Origin: Alkalimarinus coralli
GTDB taxonomy: Bacteria; Pseudomonadota; Gammaproteobacteria; Pseudomonadales; Oleiphilaceae
Reading direction: 5' to 3'
DNA length: 64,000 nucleotides
NCBI RefSeq assembly: GCF_023650515.1
Contig: NZ_CP096016.1
Coordinates: 4,094,001-4,158,000, forward strand
Shown: positions 15,692 through 26,253 of the stretch, in pieces
Layout of the letters: every line of letters begins with the position of its first letter
Numbering within the stretch: position 1 is the first letter of the stretch
Translations under genes and position numbers: made by a program
Notes under the pieces: model-generated
Databases searched by the model: none
Seen by the model: only the letters and a program-made list of their open reading frames with translations
Told to the model about the DNA's origin: nothing

Positions 15692-18022
15692 TTAAACGGC
15701 TTCGGCTGACGCTTTTTTCCGCTTTCGTACCGTCTTCTTCTTACTCTGTACAGCTTTCACTGTGACTGGCACACCATTTAGCACCGATACACCTGATAGC
15801 GCATCCACATGTTGATCGTCGGTGATATCATTCAAGCTCACACCGGGTTTTGTCTCGGCAACGGACAATAGCGTGCCCTGCCGGTGATGGCCCCACCCAT
15901 GAGGAATGCTCACCACGCCTGGCATTATCTCCTCGGATATCTCCACTGGAATATCGATGCTGCCGACGTTGGAGGTAACTTTAGCGAGTCCACCGTCATT
16001 CAGCTTTAGCTGTTTCGCATCATTCGGGTGTATGATCAGTGTGCATCTGTTTTTTCCTTTGATAAGCCTGTGGCTGTTGTGCAACCAAGAGTTATTGCTT
16101 CGCACATGACGACGGCCAATCAGCAGCAACGGGTGACCCGACGCTATCGAATCAATCGCTTCACGAACCCGGGTTAAGTCGTCGATAAAAAGGTCTGGCG
16201 CAAGAGGGATTCGTTGATCTTTGTGGAATATGCGCTCAGGAAAACAGGGCTGAAGAGGGCCGAGATCTATCCCGTGGGGGTAACTGGCCAATGAATTGAG
16301 ACTCAGCTCTTTTTGCAGTGAGCGGTTAGCAGACCCGTAAGGCCCCATCGCCAGTAATCTTCTCAGAGGATGGTGGGGTTTGAGAAGATCCTGACTGATT
16401 TCACTTAAGAATGACCCAATACGGTCTGTTGCCGGGAGCCGGGTGCCGTATGGCCCAAAGCGCAGCAGTATGTCTAGCAGGCCGTCTGCGCCAATGCGGC
16501 TTAAAATCTGGTACTTCGCTTCCGCTTCAACACGGCTTCGCAGATCTTTGGCTTCCAGACGACGGGTCAGCTCCATGAATATCTGCCAGTCGTGTCGGGT
16601 GTCTGGCTCGGGTTCAAACAGTGCTTCTGAGTATTTGGCCGTGTTGCGCACGCTGATCATGTTAAAGGCAATGTCAAAATGGCTGTGTTCAAGTGGGCCG
16701 GTCGGCGGCAGTATCAGGTTAGCATGGCAGGTGGTTTCATTGAGATAAAAATCAATCGATACCATAAAGTCGAGGCTTTCAAACGCTTCTTCCAGTTTTC
16801 TCCCGTTGGGGCTTGATATGACGGGGTTGCCCGCGATGGTGATCATTGACCTGATCTGCCCTTCACCAGGCGTGAGTATCTCCTCTGCCATGGTGCTGGC
16901 TGGCAATTCACCGGAAAACTCAGGCAGCCCTCTCACTCGGCTTTGATAGCGGTTAAAGTGCCCTTTTTGACCGGCTAGCGCACCCACCTCAATAACATCG
17001 GCCGCAGGTTTGGTAAACATCATGCCACCCCGTTGATCGAGGTGCCCAGTGAGAATATTCAGCAGGTATATTAGCCAGGTAGTGACGCCGCCAAAAGCCT
17101 GTGTAGACGTGCCCATTCGGCCAAATAACACCGCTCTGGGTGTGGTGGCTAAACGCCTTGCCAGCTCTCTGATTGTTTCCGCTGCGATGCCGGTGTGTTC
17201 AGACACGTTTTCCGGCGTGAAATCTTCACAGGCAGATTTGATTAAGTCCTGATCGTCACAGTAACGTTCCAGACGCCCAATATCAACGAGCCCCTCAGCG
17301 AACAGTGATTGCAGCATGGCCAGTAAAAGCAGGCAGTCCGTGCCCGGTTTGATAAACAGATGCTCATCGGCAATGTGTGCCGTCTCTGTTTTTCTGGGGT
17401 CAATGATCACCACTTTACCATCCCTGTCCTGGATGGCCTTTATTCTTTTTTGAATGCCCGGTGCGGACATCAAACTGCCATTCGACGCCACTGGGTTGCT
17501 GCCCAGGCAGATAAACAGGTCGGTGTGGTCAATATCAGGAATTGGGAACAGCCCCTGATGACCAAATAAGTGGAGGTTGACCAGCATATGAGGCAGTTGA
17601 TCATTCGAGGTGGCCGAAAAGCGCTTTTTAGAGCGTAGCGCCTTTAAAAAAGGTAATGCCGTCAGCAGCGTACCATGGTTATGAACAGAGGGGTTGCCAA
17701 GGTAAACGCCAACCGAGTCGCGGCCAAACTCGCGCTGCGTTTTCTTGATCTGTTCAGCGCATAAATTAAATGCTTTTTGCCAGCTAATGCGTTTCCAACC
17801 GTTTTCAGTTTTCTGCATCGGGTGCTTTAAGCGATCTTTATCAACATGAAGGTCTTTCAGGGCAATGGCTTTGGGGCAGATATGTCCATGGCTCAAGGGG
17901 TCTTGTTTGTCACCTTTGATTGAGAGAATTTCACCTTCTTGATGCTTTATCTCAATGCCGCACATTGCTTCGCAAAGGTTGCAGGTACGGTAGTGAGTTT
18001 TGATTTCCTTATTTTTATTCAT
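15692..18022 (-). CDS. Molybdopterin-dependent oxidoreductase (formate dehydrogenase-like family)
   Basis: 776 aa from the ATG at 18022; a longer frame from a TTG at 18091 adds 23 residues unlike the family. The N-terminal 4Fe-4S motif is C-x2-C-x3-C, then a fourth Cys about 27 residues on (CNLCEAMCG...HICPKA). The molybdopterin regions follow (LGSNPVASNGSL, VIIDPRKTETA, FGRMGTSTQAFGG) and then the C-terminal dinucleotide-binding domain (LIGRRHVRSNNSWLHN, IPHGWGHH). The tail is Lys/Arg-rich. No Tat signal is present and no electron-transfer subunit is nearby, so it is probably a cytoplasmic single-subunit enzyme. The substrate (formate, nitrate or other) cannot be assigned. Confidence 0.85.
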   Translation of the reverse strand: MNKNKEIKTHYRTCNLCEAMCGIEIKHQEGEILSIKGDKQDPLSHGHICPKAIALKDLHVDKDRLKHPMQKTENGWKRISWQKAFNLCAEQIKKTQREFGRDSVGVYLGNPSVHNHGTLLTALPFLKALRSKKRFSATSNDQLPHMLVNLHLFGHQGLFPIPDIDHTDLFICLGSNPVASNGSLMSAPGIQKRIKAIQDRDGKVVIIDPRKTETAHIADEHLFIKPGTDCLLLLAMLQSLFAEGLVDIGRLERYCDDQDLIKSACEDFTPENVSEHTGIAAETIRELARRLATTPRAVLFGRMGTSTQAFGGVTTWLIYLLNILTGHLDQRGGMMFTKPAADVIEVGALAGQKGHFNRYQSRVRGLPEFSGELPASTMAEEILTPGEGQIRSMITIAGNPVISSPNGRKLEEAFESLDFMVSIDFYLNETTCHANLILPPTGPLEHSHFDIAFNMISVRNTAKYSEALFEPEPDTRHDWQIFMELTRRLEAKDLRSRVEAEAKYQILSRIGADGLLDILLRFGPYGTRLPATDRIGSFLSEISQDLLKPHHPLRRLLAMGPYGSANRSLQKELSLNSLASYPHGIDLGPLQPCFPERIFHKDQRIPLAPDLFIDDLTRVREAIDSIASGHPLLLIGRRHVRSNNSWLHNSHRLIKGKNRCTLIIHPNDAKQLKLNDGGLAKVTSNVGSIDIPVEISEEIMPGVVSIPHGWGHHRQGTLLSVAETKPGVSLNDITDDQHVDALSGVSVLNGVPVTVKAVQSKKKTVRKRKKASAEAV

Positions 18023-18209
18023 CTTTAAACCCCAAGGCCGGTATATTATTTTAGGCTCACGTACACCTTTGAGTATATGCTCTAGATTCAATAGGTGAAA
18101 GCGTATGGTTACTTTTTAAGCGATTGCTTTTGTCTATTGGTTTCGCTTGATACCATTAACGGATAATTGTTCGCCAGCAAGTGCAAGAAATATAAAGGAT
18201 ATAACAACG

Positions 18210-18908
18210 ATGTTGAGTTTGAGAGATATTGTTCGAAGTGGTCATGTGGTTCGCTGGAACAGTGTTAAACATGGCAGGCCGCAGTATCTGGCTGAGCACC
18301 ACTACATGGTCACGATGATTGCCCGGGCGTTAGCAAGGCGTATATTAAGTGCCGAGTACTATACTGCTGAAAAGCAGATACTTCTGGTGGATTACTGTCT
18401 TAATCATGATCTGCCTGAACTGTTAGGGGGCGACTTACCCTCAGTCAGCAAGCGCAAGCTGGAAGCGATGCTGGGAGACAAAGCCGATGTATTTAAGCAG
18501 TTTGATTACGAGATTCATCCGCCGCTTCGAAAGCTGGATCAGAAAATGGATAAAACGCCCTTGAAAGACATTGCGAAACTCGCAGACTGGGCCGACGCCA
18601 TTGTCTATATTCAGCAGGAAGGCCAGGGAAACTACGAAGCCAAAATCGCTCAGCAAGCGGTTAATGCGCTGGTTTCTGCCCTACCTCAATCATTGCTTGA
18701 GGAGGCTGAAATTGAGGACAAAATGGAGACCTTTTTTAATCAACCGATCTCCCACACCCATAGCATCGAAATGAAACTTAAACAGGCGTATGCAGATAAA
18801 GTGGAGAGCGCCCAAAAGGTGTTTCCGGAATTTCAGTGGCATGAGGCAAACAATGTTTTGGATGCTCTGTTGGGTGGAGAGGATGCGCAGATTAAATTTG
18901 AGTATTAG
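18210..18908 (+). CDS. HD-domain hydrolase, YfbR-like 5'-nucleotidase family
   Basis: 232 aa from MLSLRDIVRSG, with AAGGAT 9 bases upstream; the frame extends 21 codons further up without a start that fits. HD-superfamily metal ligands are seen in AEHHYMVTMIA, NHDLPELLGGDLPS (the HD pair) and a later Asp in KLADWADAIVY. This pattern is that of YfbR/YqfB-type deoxynucleoside monophosphate phosphatases. E. coli YfbR is about 199 aa, so this one has an extended C-terminus. It is monocistronic. Confidence 0.75.
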   Translation: MLSLRDIVRSGHVVRWNSVKHGRPQYLAEHHYMVTMIARALARRILSAEYYTAEKQILLVDYCLNHDLPELLGGDLPSVSKRKLEAMLGDKADVFKQFDYEIHPPLRKLDQKMDKTPLKDIAKLADWADAIVYIQQEGQGNYEAKIAQQAVNALVSALPQSLLEEAEIEDKMETFFNQPISHTHSIEMKLKQAYADKVESAQKVFPEFQWHEANNVLDALLGGEDAQIKFEY

Positions 18909-18986
18909 AACGGGCATTGTGCAGAATAGATGCTAATCTATAAGGTATAGAGAGCATACACAATAAATAAGAAGTTGCCCCTGTTT

Positions 18987-19784
18987 ATGATGTTGAGTAG
19001 ATCTCAGATGCACGTTATTCGCGCTACAGTGCTGGCTATTTTGGGCCTGACCTCCCATATGGCGTATTCGGAAACGGTCATCAAAGTAGGCGGTTACGAA
19101 TTCCCTCCGTTTGTTAACAGCAAAAATACTGAGCGAAGCCAAGGGGCAACCCTTGATTTGATTGAGTCGTTAAACAAAATTCAAAATGATTACCTGTTCG
19201 AGTTCTATCCAACCTCTTCAAAACGCCGCTATATGGATTTTGAAGCAGGTCGATATGACATGATTATGTTCGAGAACATCGACTGGGGTTGGAAAGACTA
19301 CCCGGTAGAGGCGTCAAAAGTATTTATGACCGGGGGCGAAGTCTATATTGCCTATAATCGCCCAGAGCGTGATCAACATTTTTTTGATGATATTGCCGGT
19401 AAACGAATGGTTGGCATACTGGGTTATCATTATGGGTTTGCTGACTTCAACGCCGATGAAGAATATCTCTCTGAACACTTTAATATCCTCCTTTCGACAG
19501 ATCACTTAAGAAATATCCGGCTGATCTTAATTAACAGACCTGAGCTGGCTGAAGTGGCTGTTGTAACCCGGTCATTTTTAGGCCAGTACCTGAATGAGTT
19601 TCCAGAGCATAAAAAGGCATTGTTGGTTTCTGATAAGTTTGATCAGAAATACAGGCACCGAATTTTAGTCAGAGAGAACGCTGAAATCACTGCTGATGAG
19701 GTGAACCGCCTTATCACAGAGCTGGAAGCGGATGGAACCATTGATAACTTAAGGCAGCGTTATCGGCTGAAACATATTGATTGA
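18987..19784 (+). CDS. Periplasmic solute-binding protein (SBP_bac_3 type)
   Basis: 265 aa from ATG at 18987; ATG at 19008 (MHVIRATVLAILG) is also possible and gives a cleaner signal peptide. The mature part begins around SETVIKVGGYEFPPFVNSK, the standard start of family 3 amino-acid-type binding proteins, and runs through YMDFEAGRYDMIMFENIDW to a C-terminal ELEADGTIDNLRQRY. There is no permease or ATPase gene beside it, so it may serve as a sensory or stand-alone binding protein. A strong hairpin follows the stop. Confidence 0.82.
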   Translation: MMLSRSQMHVIRATVLAILGLTSHMAYSETVIKVGGYEFPPFVNSKNTERSQGATLDLIESLNKIQNDYLFEFYPTSSKRRYMDFEAGRYDMIMFENIDWGWKDYPVEASKVFMTGGEVYIAYNRPERDQHFFDDIAGKRMVGILGYHYGFADFNADEEYLSEHFNILLSTDHLRNIRLILINRPELAEVAVVTRSFLGQYLNEFPEHKKALLVSDKFDQKYRHRILVRENAEITADEVNRLITELEADGTIDNLRQRYRLKHID

Positions 19785-19812
19785 CCAAAGGGGTCAACGA
19801 CGACCCCTTTGG
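19785..19812 (+). terminator. Probable terminator of the solute-binding protein gene
   Basis: 11-bp perfect stem ccaaaggggtc / gacccctttgg with loop aacgac, starting right after the stop codon. It is followed by a moderately T-rich tail (cttcagttctt). Confidence 0.6.
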
Positions 19813-19814
19813 CT

Positions 19815-19846
19815 TCAGTTCTTCACTAAGTCAGTTCTTCACTAAG
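19815..19846. repeat. 16-bp tandem duplication at the 3' end of the LysR gene
   Basis: tcagttcttcactaag occurs twice back to back. The second copy covers the stop codon of the LysR-type gene. Confidence 0.8.
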
Positions 19847-20711
19847 ATAGTTTTTCGCCAAGATAGTCTATAAGCAGGCGAACTTTAGGTGAAAGGTGCC
19901 TGTTATGAGGGTACAACGCCCAAACAGCTTCGTCTGACTCACTATTATCTTCCAGTAACGAAATTAGGCGGCCACTTTTGATGGACGGCAGCACGTAATA
20001 GTCAGGCAGTTGAACGATGCCTATACCTTTTAGCGCCGCATCAAGAAGCGCACGTCCACTGTTGCATCTCAGGTTGCCGCTAACCCGGATATTGCGAACA
20101 TTGCCTTGCTCTTGAAAATGCCAGTAATCAAGGGTTCCTTGAAGGCAGTTATGATGCTCTAGCTCAGATAATGAGTGTGGGGCGCCAAATTTGGCGATAT
20201 ATTCTGGTGACGCACATACGTATTGAATACGCGGGGCTAACTTTTTCGCCATCATGGTGGAGTCATCCAGTTTCCCTAAACGGATGGCCAGGTCGAATCC
20301 CCCTTCAATCAGGTTGAGAGTTTGATTGGTGAGGTGAAGTCTTACTTCCAGCTCTGGGTATTTAGAGACGAAGTCATTGACCAATGGCGCGATAGGGTTC
20401 TCTCCGTAGGTGACAGGTGCGGTAATGCTTAGCTTTCCTTTTGGGGTACTTTGCAGGTTGGTGATCGCTCGCTCAGCGTCTTCCAGCCCATCAAGCACCT
20501 GCCTGCAATGCTGATAGTAAATGCTGCCAGCCTCGGTTACGGATACTTTTCGTGTAGTGCGATAAAAAAGCTTTGTTGCCAGGCGGCCTTCCAAGGCACT
20601 GACTTGCCTGCTGACCTGAGCGGTTGATATGCCGAGTTTTTTCGCCGCTGCGGTAAAGCTTTCGGCTTCTGCGACGGCAACAAATTCACTTACGCCTTCC
20701 CAATCAAACAT
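19842..20711 (-). CDS. LysR-family transcriptional regulator
   Basis: 289 aa. The N-terminal winged helix-turn-helix is plain (FVAVAEAESFTAAAKKLG, STAQVSRQVSALEGRL, TTRKVSVTEAG), followed by the LysR substrate domain from about residue 90 (KGKLSITAPVTYGENPIAP). The pattern is that of the subgroup often annotated as DsdC/YhjC/AaeR-like. It is transcribed away from adhC, with which it shares a 228-bp intergenic region, so control of the formaldehyde genes is likely but not shown. The ligand is unknown. Confidence 0.9.
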   Translation of the reverse strand: MFDWEGVSEFVAVAEAESFTAAAKKLGISTAQVSRQVSALEGRLATKLFYRTTRKVSVTEAGSIYYQHCRQVLDGLEDAERAITNLQSTPKGKLSITAPVTYGENPIAPLVNDFVSKYPELEVRLHLTNQTLNLIEGGFDLAIRLGKLDDSTMMAKKLAPRIQYVCASPEYIAKFGAPHSLSELEHHNCLQGTLDYWHFQEQGNVRNIRVSGNLRCNSGRALLDAALKGIGIVQLPDYYVLPSIKSGRLISLLEDNSESDEAVWALYPHNRHLSPKVRLLIDYLGEKLS

Positions 20712-20853
20712 CTTGCCTCACGATGCGCGCATACCGCGCTATATTCGGTTTTCACTCGTTATTTGTGGCAGATTGGCACGATGAATTGGGCATCGTAAGC
20801 AATATAATTGTTACTGTACAGAAAAAGTTATTTTCAAGTTGATGTAATTATCA

Positions 20854-20864
20854 TTCATATTGAA
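20854..20864. promoter_or_regulatory. Candidate LysR operator between the regulator and adhC
   Basis: ttcatattgaa is a palindrome (TTCA-n3-TGAA) 75 bp upstream of adhC, in an AT-rich stretch. LysR proteins bind T-n11-A-type dyads; this is a candidate only. Confidence 0.3.
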
Positions 20865-20921
20865 ACAGTTAATATGGCAACCATAGAGAAGTTGTATCGA
20901 TGCAGCTTCTTACTCGCTTAA

Positions 20922-22070
<1,149 letters not shown>

Positions 22071-22141
22071 TACTCATCACCGCTCCTGAAACTGATGACA
22101 GTGGACGGGGCATTGATTTAATGAGTTTGGAGAGTCTGGTT

Positions 22142-22981
22142 ATGGGTATTGAAAGCCTGAGTTGTAATAAAAGCTTTGGCGGTTGGCACAAACAATATCG
22201 CCACTTTTCGTCATCGTTGCGCTGTAATATGAGATTTGCTATCTATCTTCCGCCACAAGCTTCCAGTGGCGAAAAGGTGCCGGTACTGTACTGGTTATCA
22301 GGGCTGACCTGCAGTGATGAAAATTTTATGCAGAAAGCAGGTGCTCAGCGTATCGCTGCTGAGTTAGGGGTTGCTATTGTTGCGCCAGATACCAGCCCTC
22401 GTGGTGAAGACGTCGCCAATGATGAGGGCTATGATTTGGGTCAGGGAGCAGGGTTTTACGTCAATGCTACCCAGGCACCGTGGAGTCGCCACTATCAGAT
22501 GTACGATTATGTGGTTGACGAACTGCCTGCATTGATTGAATCGACATTCCCGGCTTCTGGCAAGCGGGCTATTGCCGGACACTCAATGGGTGGCCATGGT
22601 GCATTGGTGATTGCGTTGCGAAACCCCGAGCGATACTGTTCTGTCTCGGCCTTTAGCCCAATTAGCAGCCCCTCCAAGTGCCCTTGGGGCCAGAAAGCCT
22701 TTACGGCATATTTGGGTAAAGACACCAGCGCTTGGCGACGCTACGACGCCAGCATCCTGGTGCAAGAAGCAATACAAAAAGTGCCTGCGTTGGTGGATCA
22801 GGGAGAGGCTGATGACTTTCTGACTGAGCAGTTAAGGCCTGAGGTGCTTGAGGCGGCGGTAAACGCCAATGGTTATCCACTGGAACTACGTCGCCATGAT
22901 GGGTATGACCATAGCTACTACTTTATCGCCAGTTTTATTGAAGATCACCTGCGTTTCCACGCCTCTCATCTCGCTCGGTGA
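22142..22981 (+). CDS. fghA: S-formylglutathione hydrolase, copy 1
   Basis: 279 aa from the ATG at 22142, with GGAGAG 8 bases before it; this gives the usual family length (a frame-matched ATG 21 bp earlier is possible). Esterase D family, alpha/beta hydrolase: nucleophile Ser in [10 protein letters not shown], oxyanion area [10 protein letters not shown], acid in [10 protein letters not shown], catalytic His in [11 protein letters not shown]. Releases formate and glutathione from S-formylglutathione. Forms an operon with adhC, 71 bp downstream of it. Confidence 0.94.
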   Translation: MGIESLSCNKSFGGWHKQYRHFSSSLRCNMRFAIYLPPQASSGEKVPVLYWLSGLTCSDENFMQKAGAQRIAAELGVAIVAPDTSPRGEDVANDEGYDLGQGAGFYVNATQAPWSRHYQMYDYVVDELPALIESTFPASGKRAIAGHSMGGHGALVIALRNPERYCSVSAFSPISSPSKCPWGQKAFTAYLGKDTSAWRRYDASILVQEAIQKVPALVDQGEADDFLTEQLRPEVLEAAVNANGYPLELRRHDGYDHSYYFIASFIEDHLRFHASHLAR

Positions 22982-22994
22982 GTGCTTCCAGTAT

Positions 22995-23012
22995 GGGGAT
23001 GTTTCCATCCCC
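22995..23012. terminator. Stem-loop between convergent fghA and the DUF748 gene
   Basis: ggggatg / catcccc with a 4-base loop, placed between the two stop codons. No T run follows on either strand, so it is a weak terminator candidate. Confidence 0.4.
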
Positions 23013-23053
23013 GTATTGCCCTACAGGTGCTCTGAGCAGTAATCACAGCCTGA

Positions 23054-26000
23054 TTAGCGTGCGGTCAGGTTAAATGAAGTAACGACTTTACCCTCGCGAG
23101 TCTCGCCTGCAAGTGAAGGCTTCAGTGCGAATACCTGACCTTTTGCGACCCCATTCTGTTCAATCAACGCTGTTTTTATACTGCTGATACGCCGCTTTGC
23201 CAGTGCGTTAAGTTCCAGATTAGAAACAGGCTCGGTTTTTAGCGCGATATCGTAGAGTGCTTTTTCATAGCTTTGGCTGTCGGTAGCGGTTTGGGTTTGG
23301 GTAGACGCTTTGGCGTTATCCAACGCTTGCTGTCCCGCCCGCGCAATCACAAGCTTTTCCAGTTGCTCTATTCGTGACAGGTTATTGCTGATGTTGAGCC
23401 TTTTATCGAGTTTAGTTTTCTTAATGACTCCGCCATCAATCTCTTCATCGACGTTGGCCCTGATCTCCAGGATAATTTGTGGCCGTTCTTTGAGCGCATT
23501 GGATAGTTTTGCAAGGTTACTGAGCTGCTCGTCTGTGAGACCTGCTTTGCCGGGTTCGAAGGCGACTGACTGCAATGATTCCGGGCTGCCTCCCACAAGA
23601 CTGCTGATCATTGAGAAGGGGGCTGTAGCAGCTTTGATGATGACGTTAGTAAAGGCATTGAGCACTAATCCGCTGATCTTAAAATCCGGGTCATCCATAT
23701 TACCTTCGGTTGGCAGGTCTATATCGATAACGCCATTTCGGTCTCTTAAGATCGGTAGTGCTAATTTGAGAGGCAAGTCGACCGACTCTTCACTGCTGAC
23801 GGTATCACCCAGTTCGAATTGGTCGAGCACTAAGCGGTTCTCTCCTTTTAGCATTCTGTTGGCAATTTTATAGTTAAGGTGGAGGTTTAGTTTGCCCTTA
23901 TCAATGGCATAACCTGCATAACGCCCTGAGTACGGCGTCATGGTTGATAGTTCAATATTGTCGAACTTAACGTCAAGGTCGGTATACAGATCACCGCTTA
24001 ACGGGTTAATTTTGCCTTTAATCAGCATTTTTCCGTAGTCCTCAATCGTGCCTTTCACATCCACTGTGGCGCGTTCAAGGTTGTCTGCTGACAGTCCGCT
24101 GATTTCTCCACTAATATTTTGAATACTGGTGCCAAATGGCGGCTTAATTGATAGGTCTGCAAAATAGGCGGCTCCATTGTTAAATAAAATACGATCTATT
24201 TTAAGTGGTACGGGTTTTTGAGCTTCAGGGTCACTTTCATCCGCCGGCTTTTTCGGAGGTGTGTTCTTTGTACCAGCAACGGCTGTGTTTGTTGCTTTCA
24301 CGTCGTCAACGGAAGCCACGGCGAGCTGTGCAAGGTTGGTCGAACGGTCTTCGGTTACTACCACCCGCCCATAGGGCTCCTCAAATCGAATATCGGTAAT
24401 TTCGACGGTAAACGGATTAAAACCTACTTTAATCGGTTCTATGGTCAGGTTCTCCCAGCCTATTAAGCGTTCATTGACTGACTGGTCGGTGGTATTGAAC
24501 TGGTCAATATTAATCACTCCGGTGAAGCCACCGTTAACGACCTCAGAGCCCTCTGGAATAGCGAGTGCCAGATCGCCAGCCACTGACAGCGCGCCTTTGT
24601 CTATCGTCATTCTGACCTGTTCATTAAGGTAGGGTTGAATAACAGACAGGGCCAAACTTTCCAGGTCGATAGCCGCTTTCAGGTTGAGAGGGTTAGGGGT
24701 GAGCTGCCCGGTAATTTCACTCTTACCGGAATCCTGAATAAAGTAGGTGAGGTCAAACTCCAGCTTTTTTGTCATATCCTGACTGAGACCTGCCAAGCGA
24801 CTGTTTATGTTTGATATATCGATCTTGGCAGGCGTTTGTGGTTGCAGATCGGTTAGGCTGACCTGGCTGCCGCTAATTAGCAGTTCCCCAATTGACCATT
24901 TGAACTCCGAAGGCTGGCTGGTCTTACCACCTGTTTTAGCTGTTGCAGTCTCAGTGTCTGCCTCAGTAGTCTCGGTATCTGACTTAGCAGACGCTGCATT
25001 TGTTTCAGCGCGGTCTGTTTTTGATAAAGGGGCTAACAGTGTCAGTGCACCACGCTTGTCTCGCTCAAGTTTCAGAGACAGGGTATCGATAGCAAGTTGG
25101 CTGATGTCCAGCTTCTGTTTAGCTAAATCGAAGTCTAATGGCCCGACAGAGATTTTATTTATATCTAAAAATGAGTCTTCAGATGAGAGAGGGGCAACTT
25201 TTAGCTCGTCCAGAGTGATGATTGCATTGCTAACATCCAATTGAGGGCTGCTGCCAGCCATACTAATATCATACTGCCCCTCAATATCGATCAACCCATG
25301 GGTGAGAGTATAAGGCACCTGCGCTTGAGCATAGGCCCATAGACGATGCGCTCTGATATCTTCAACTTTGAGAAAGCCACTGGAGTGAAACGGGGCAATA
25401 CCGATGTTGCCACTCCAGGCAATATGCTGGCCGGTACCAAGTGCGACATCTAATTGATAGGCTCCGTCACCGTTGGTAAATGTCGAGAAGTTGTTCAAAG
25501 CAAAGCTAATGGGGGTGAGCTGGTGCTCAATGGGGGTGGATTGAGTGTGGTCGATTACGTCAATCTTGCCCGCATTCACCTTAATGCTGTCAAAAAGTAA
25601 TTTAGGTGGAGAGGCACTGTTTTGGGCTTCTGTTTCAGGGATCTGCGCTGGACTGTTTTCAGCCAGCGCCTTGTGAAAATTAGTTGTGCCGCTTTCGTCA
25701 ATGACCAGTTTAAGATAAGGGCCAACTAGCTCCATACTGGAAAATGTTGCCGCCCCCTCAATAATTGAACGGAGTTCAATGTTACTATGGAACCGGTCAA
25801 ATGATAGTACAGTGCTGTTTTGCTGATCATTTATCGCTAGTTTGCTAATGGTGAGTGTAAGCGCAAAAGGGTTTACTTCGACACTCTCAATGTTGCTTTG
25901 CCAACCCAGGTTTTGCTCTATTTGGTCAATGGCCGTATTTTTGATGATGTTAGGTAGAATCAAAAAGCCTATCAGCGCATAAGTGGCAAGCAAGAATATG

Positions 26001-26059
26001 AGCCAAAACAGACGAGAGCGATACCAATAACGGCTAGTAATTTTTGAGATTGAGTGCAC
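23054..26059 (-). CDS. DUF748 (AsmA-like) envelope protein
   Basis: 1001 aa from the GTG at 26059, chosen for the AAGGAA 5 bases before it (a TTG-initiated frame adds 14 residues). A single N-terminal membrane helix (about 12-35, LFWLIFLLATYALIGFLIL) is followed by a large periplasmic beta-rich region with repeated AsmA/DUF748-type segments (LTISKLAIND, FNPFTVEITDIRFEEPYGR, LSTMTPYSGRYAGYAIDKG). The C-terminal part has an OmpA-like flavour (FEPGKAGLTDEQLSNLAKLS). An Ala/Thr/Glu-rich linker lies near residues 360-400. AsmA-like proteins are thought to move or organise lipids between membranes. It stands alone. Confidence 0.85.
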   Translation of the reverse strand: MHSISKITSRYWYRSRLFWLIFLLATYALIGFLILPNIIKNTAIDQIEQNLGWQSNIESVEVNPFALTLTISKLAINDQQNSTVLSFDRFHSNIELRSIIEGAATFSSMELVGPYLKLVIDESGTTNFHKALAENSPAQIPETEAQNSASPPKLLFDSIKVNAGKIDVIDHTQSTPIEHQLTPISFALNNFSTFTNGDGAYQLDVALGTGQHIAWSGNIGIAPFHSSGFLKVEDIRAHRLWAYAQAQVPYTLTHGLIDIEGQYDISMAGSSPQLDVSNAIITLDELKVAPLSSEDSFLDINKISVGPLDFDLAKQKLDISQLAIDTLSLKLERDKRGALTLLAPLSKTDRAETNAASAKSDTETTEADTETATAKTGGKTSQPSEFKWSIGELLISGSQVSLTDLQPQTPAKIDISNINSRLAGLSQDMTKKLEFDLTYFIQDSGKSEITGQLTPNPLNLKAAIDLESLALSVIQPYLNEQVRMTIDKGALSVAGDLALAIPEGSEVVNGGFTGVINIDQFNTTDQSVNERLIGWENLTIEPIKVGFNPFTVEITDIRFEEPYGRVVVTEDRSTNLAQLAVASVDDVKATNTAVAGTKNTPPKKPADESDPEAQKPVPLKIDRILFNNGAAYFADLSIKPPFGTSIQNISGEISGLSADNLERATVDVKGTIEDYGKMLIKGKINPLSGDLYTDLDVKFDNIELSTMTPYSGRYAGYAIDKGKLNLHLNYKIANRMLKGENRLVLDQFELGDTVSSEESVDLPLKLALPILRDRNGVIDIDLPTEGNMDDPDFKISGLVLNAFTNVIIKAATAPFSMISSLVGGSPESLQSVAFEPGKAGLTDEQLSNLAKLSNALKERPQIILEIRANVDEEIDGGVIKKTKLDKRLNISNNLSRIEQLEKLVIARAGQQALDNAKASTQTQTATDSQSYEKALYDIALKTEPVSNLELNALAKRRISSIKTALIEQNGVAKGQVFALKPSLAGETREGKVVTSFNLTAR

Positions 26060-26253
26060 GTTAGTTCCTTGCGTCGATAAACCACGAATCGATGGCGACA
26101 AAAAGTGAAGTAATACAAAATAATTCGATCAAAAAGCCTCTATCAACAAGATAGTATATCCCAAAGTTTACGCGACTGAGACAGAATCATCATTAGATGG
26201 ATTATAGATTAATGCGGGTAACAACTACTAAAACTAACAGAAAGGACGATAGA

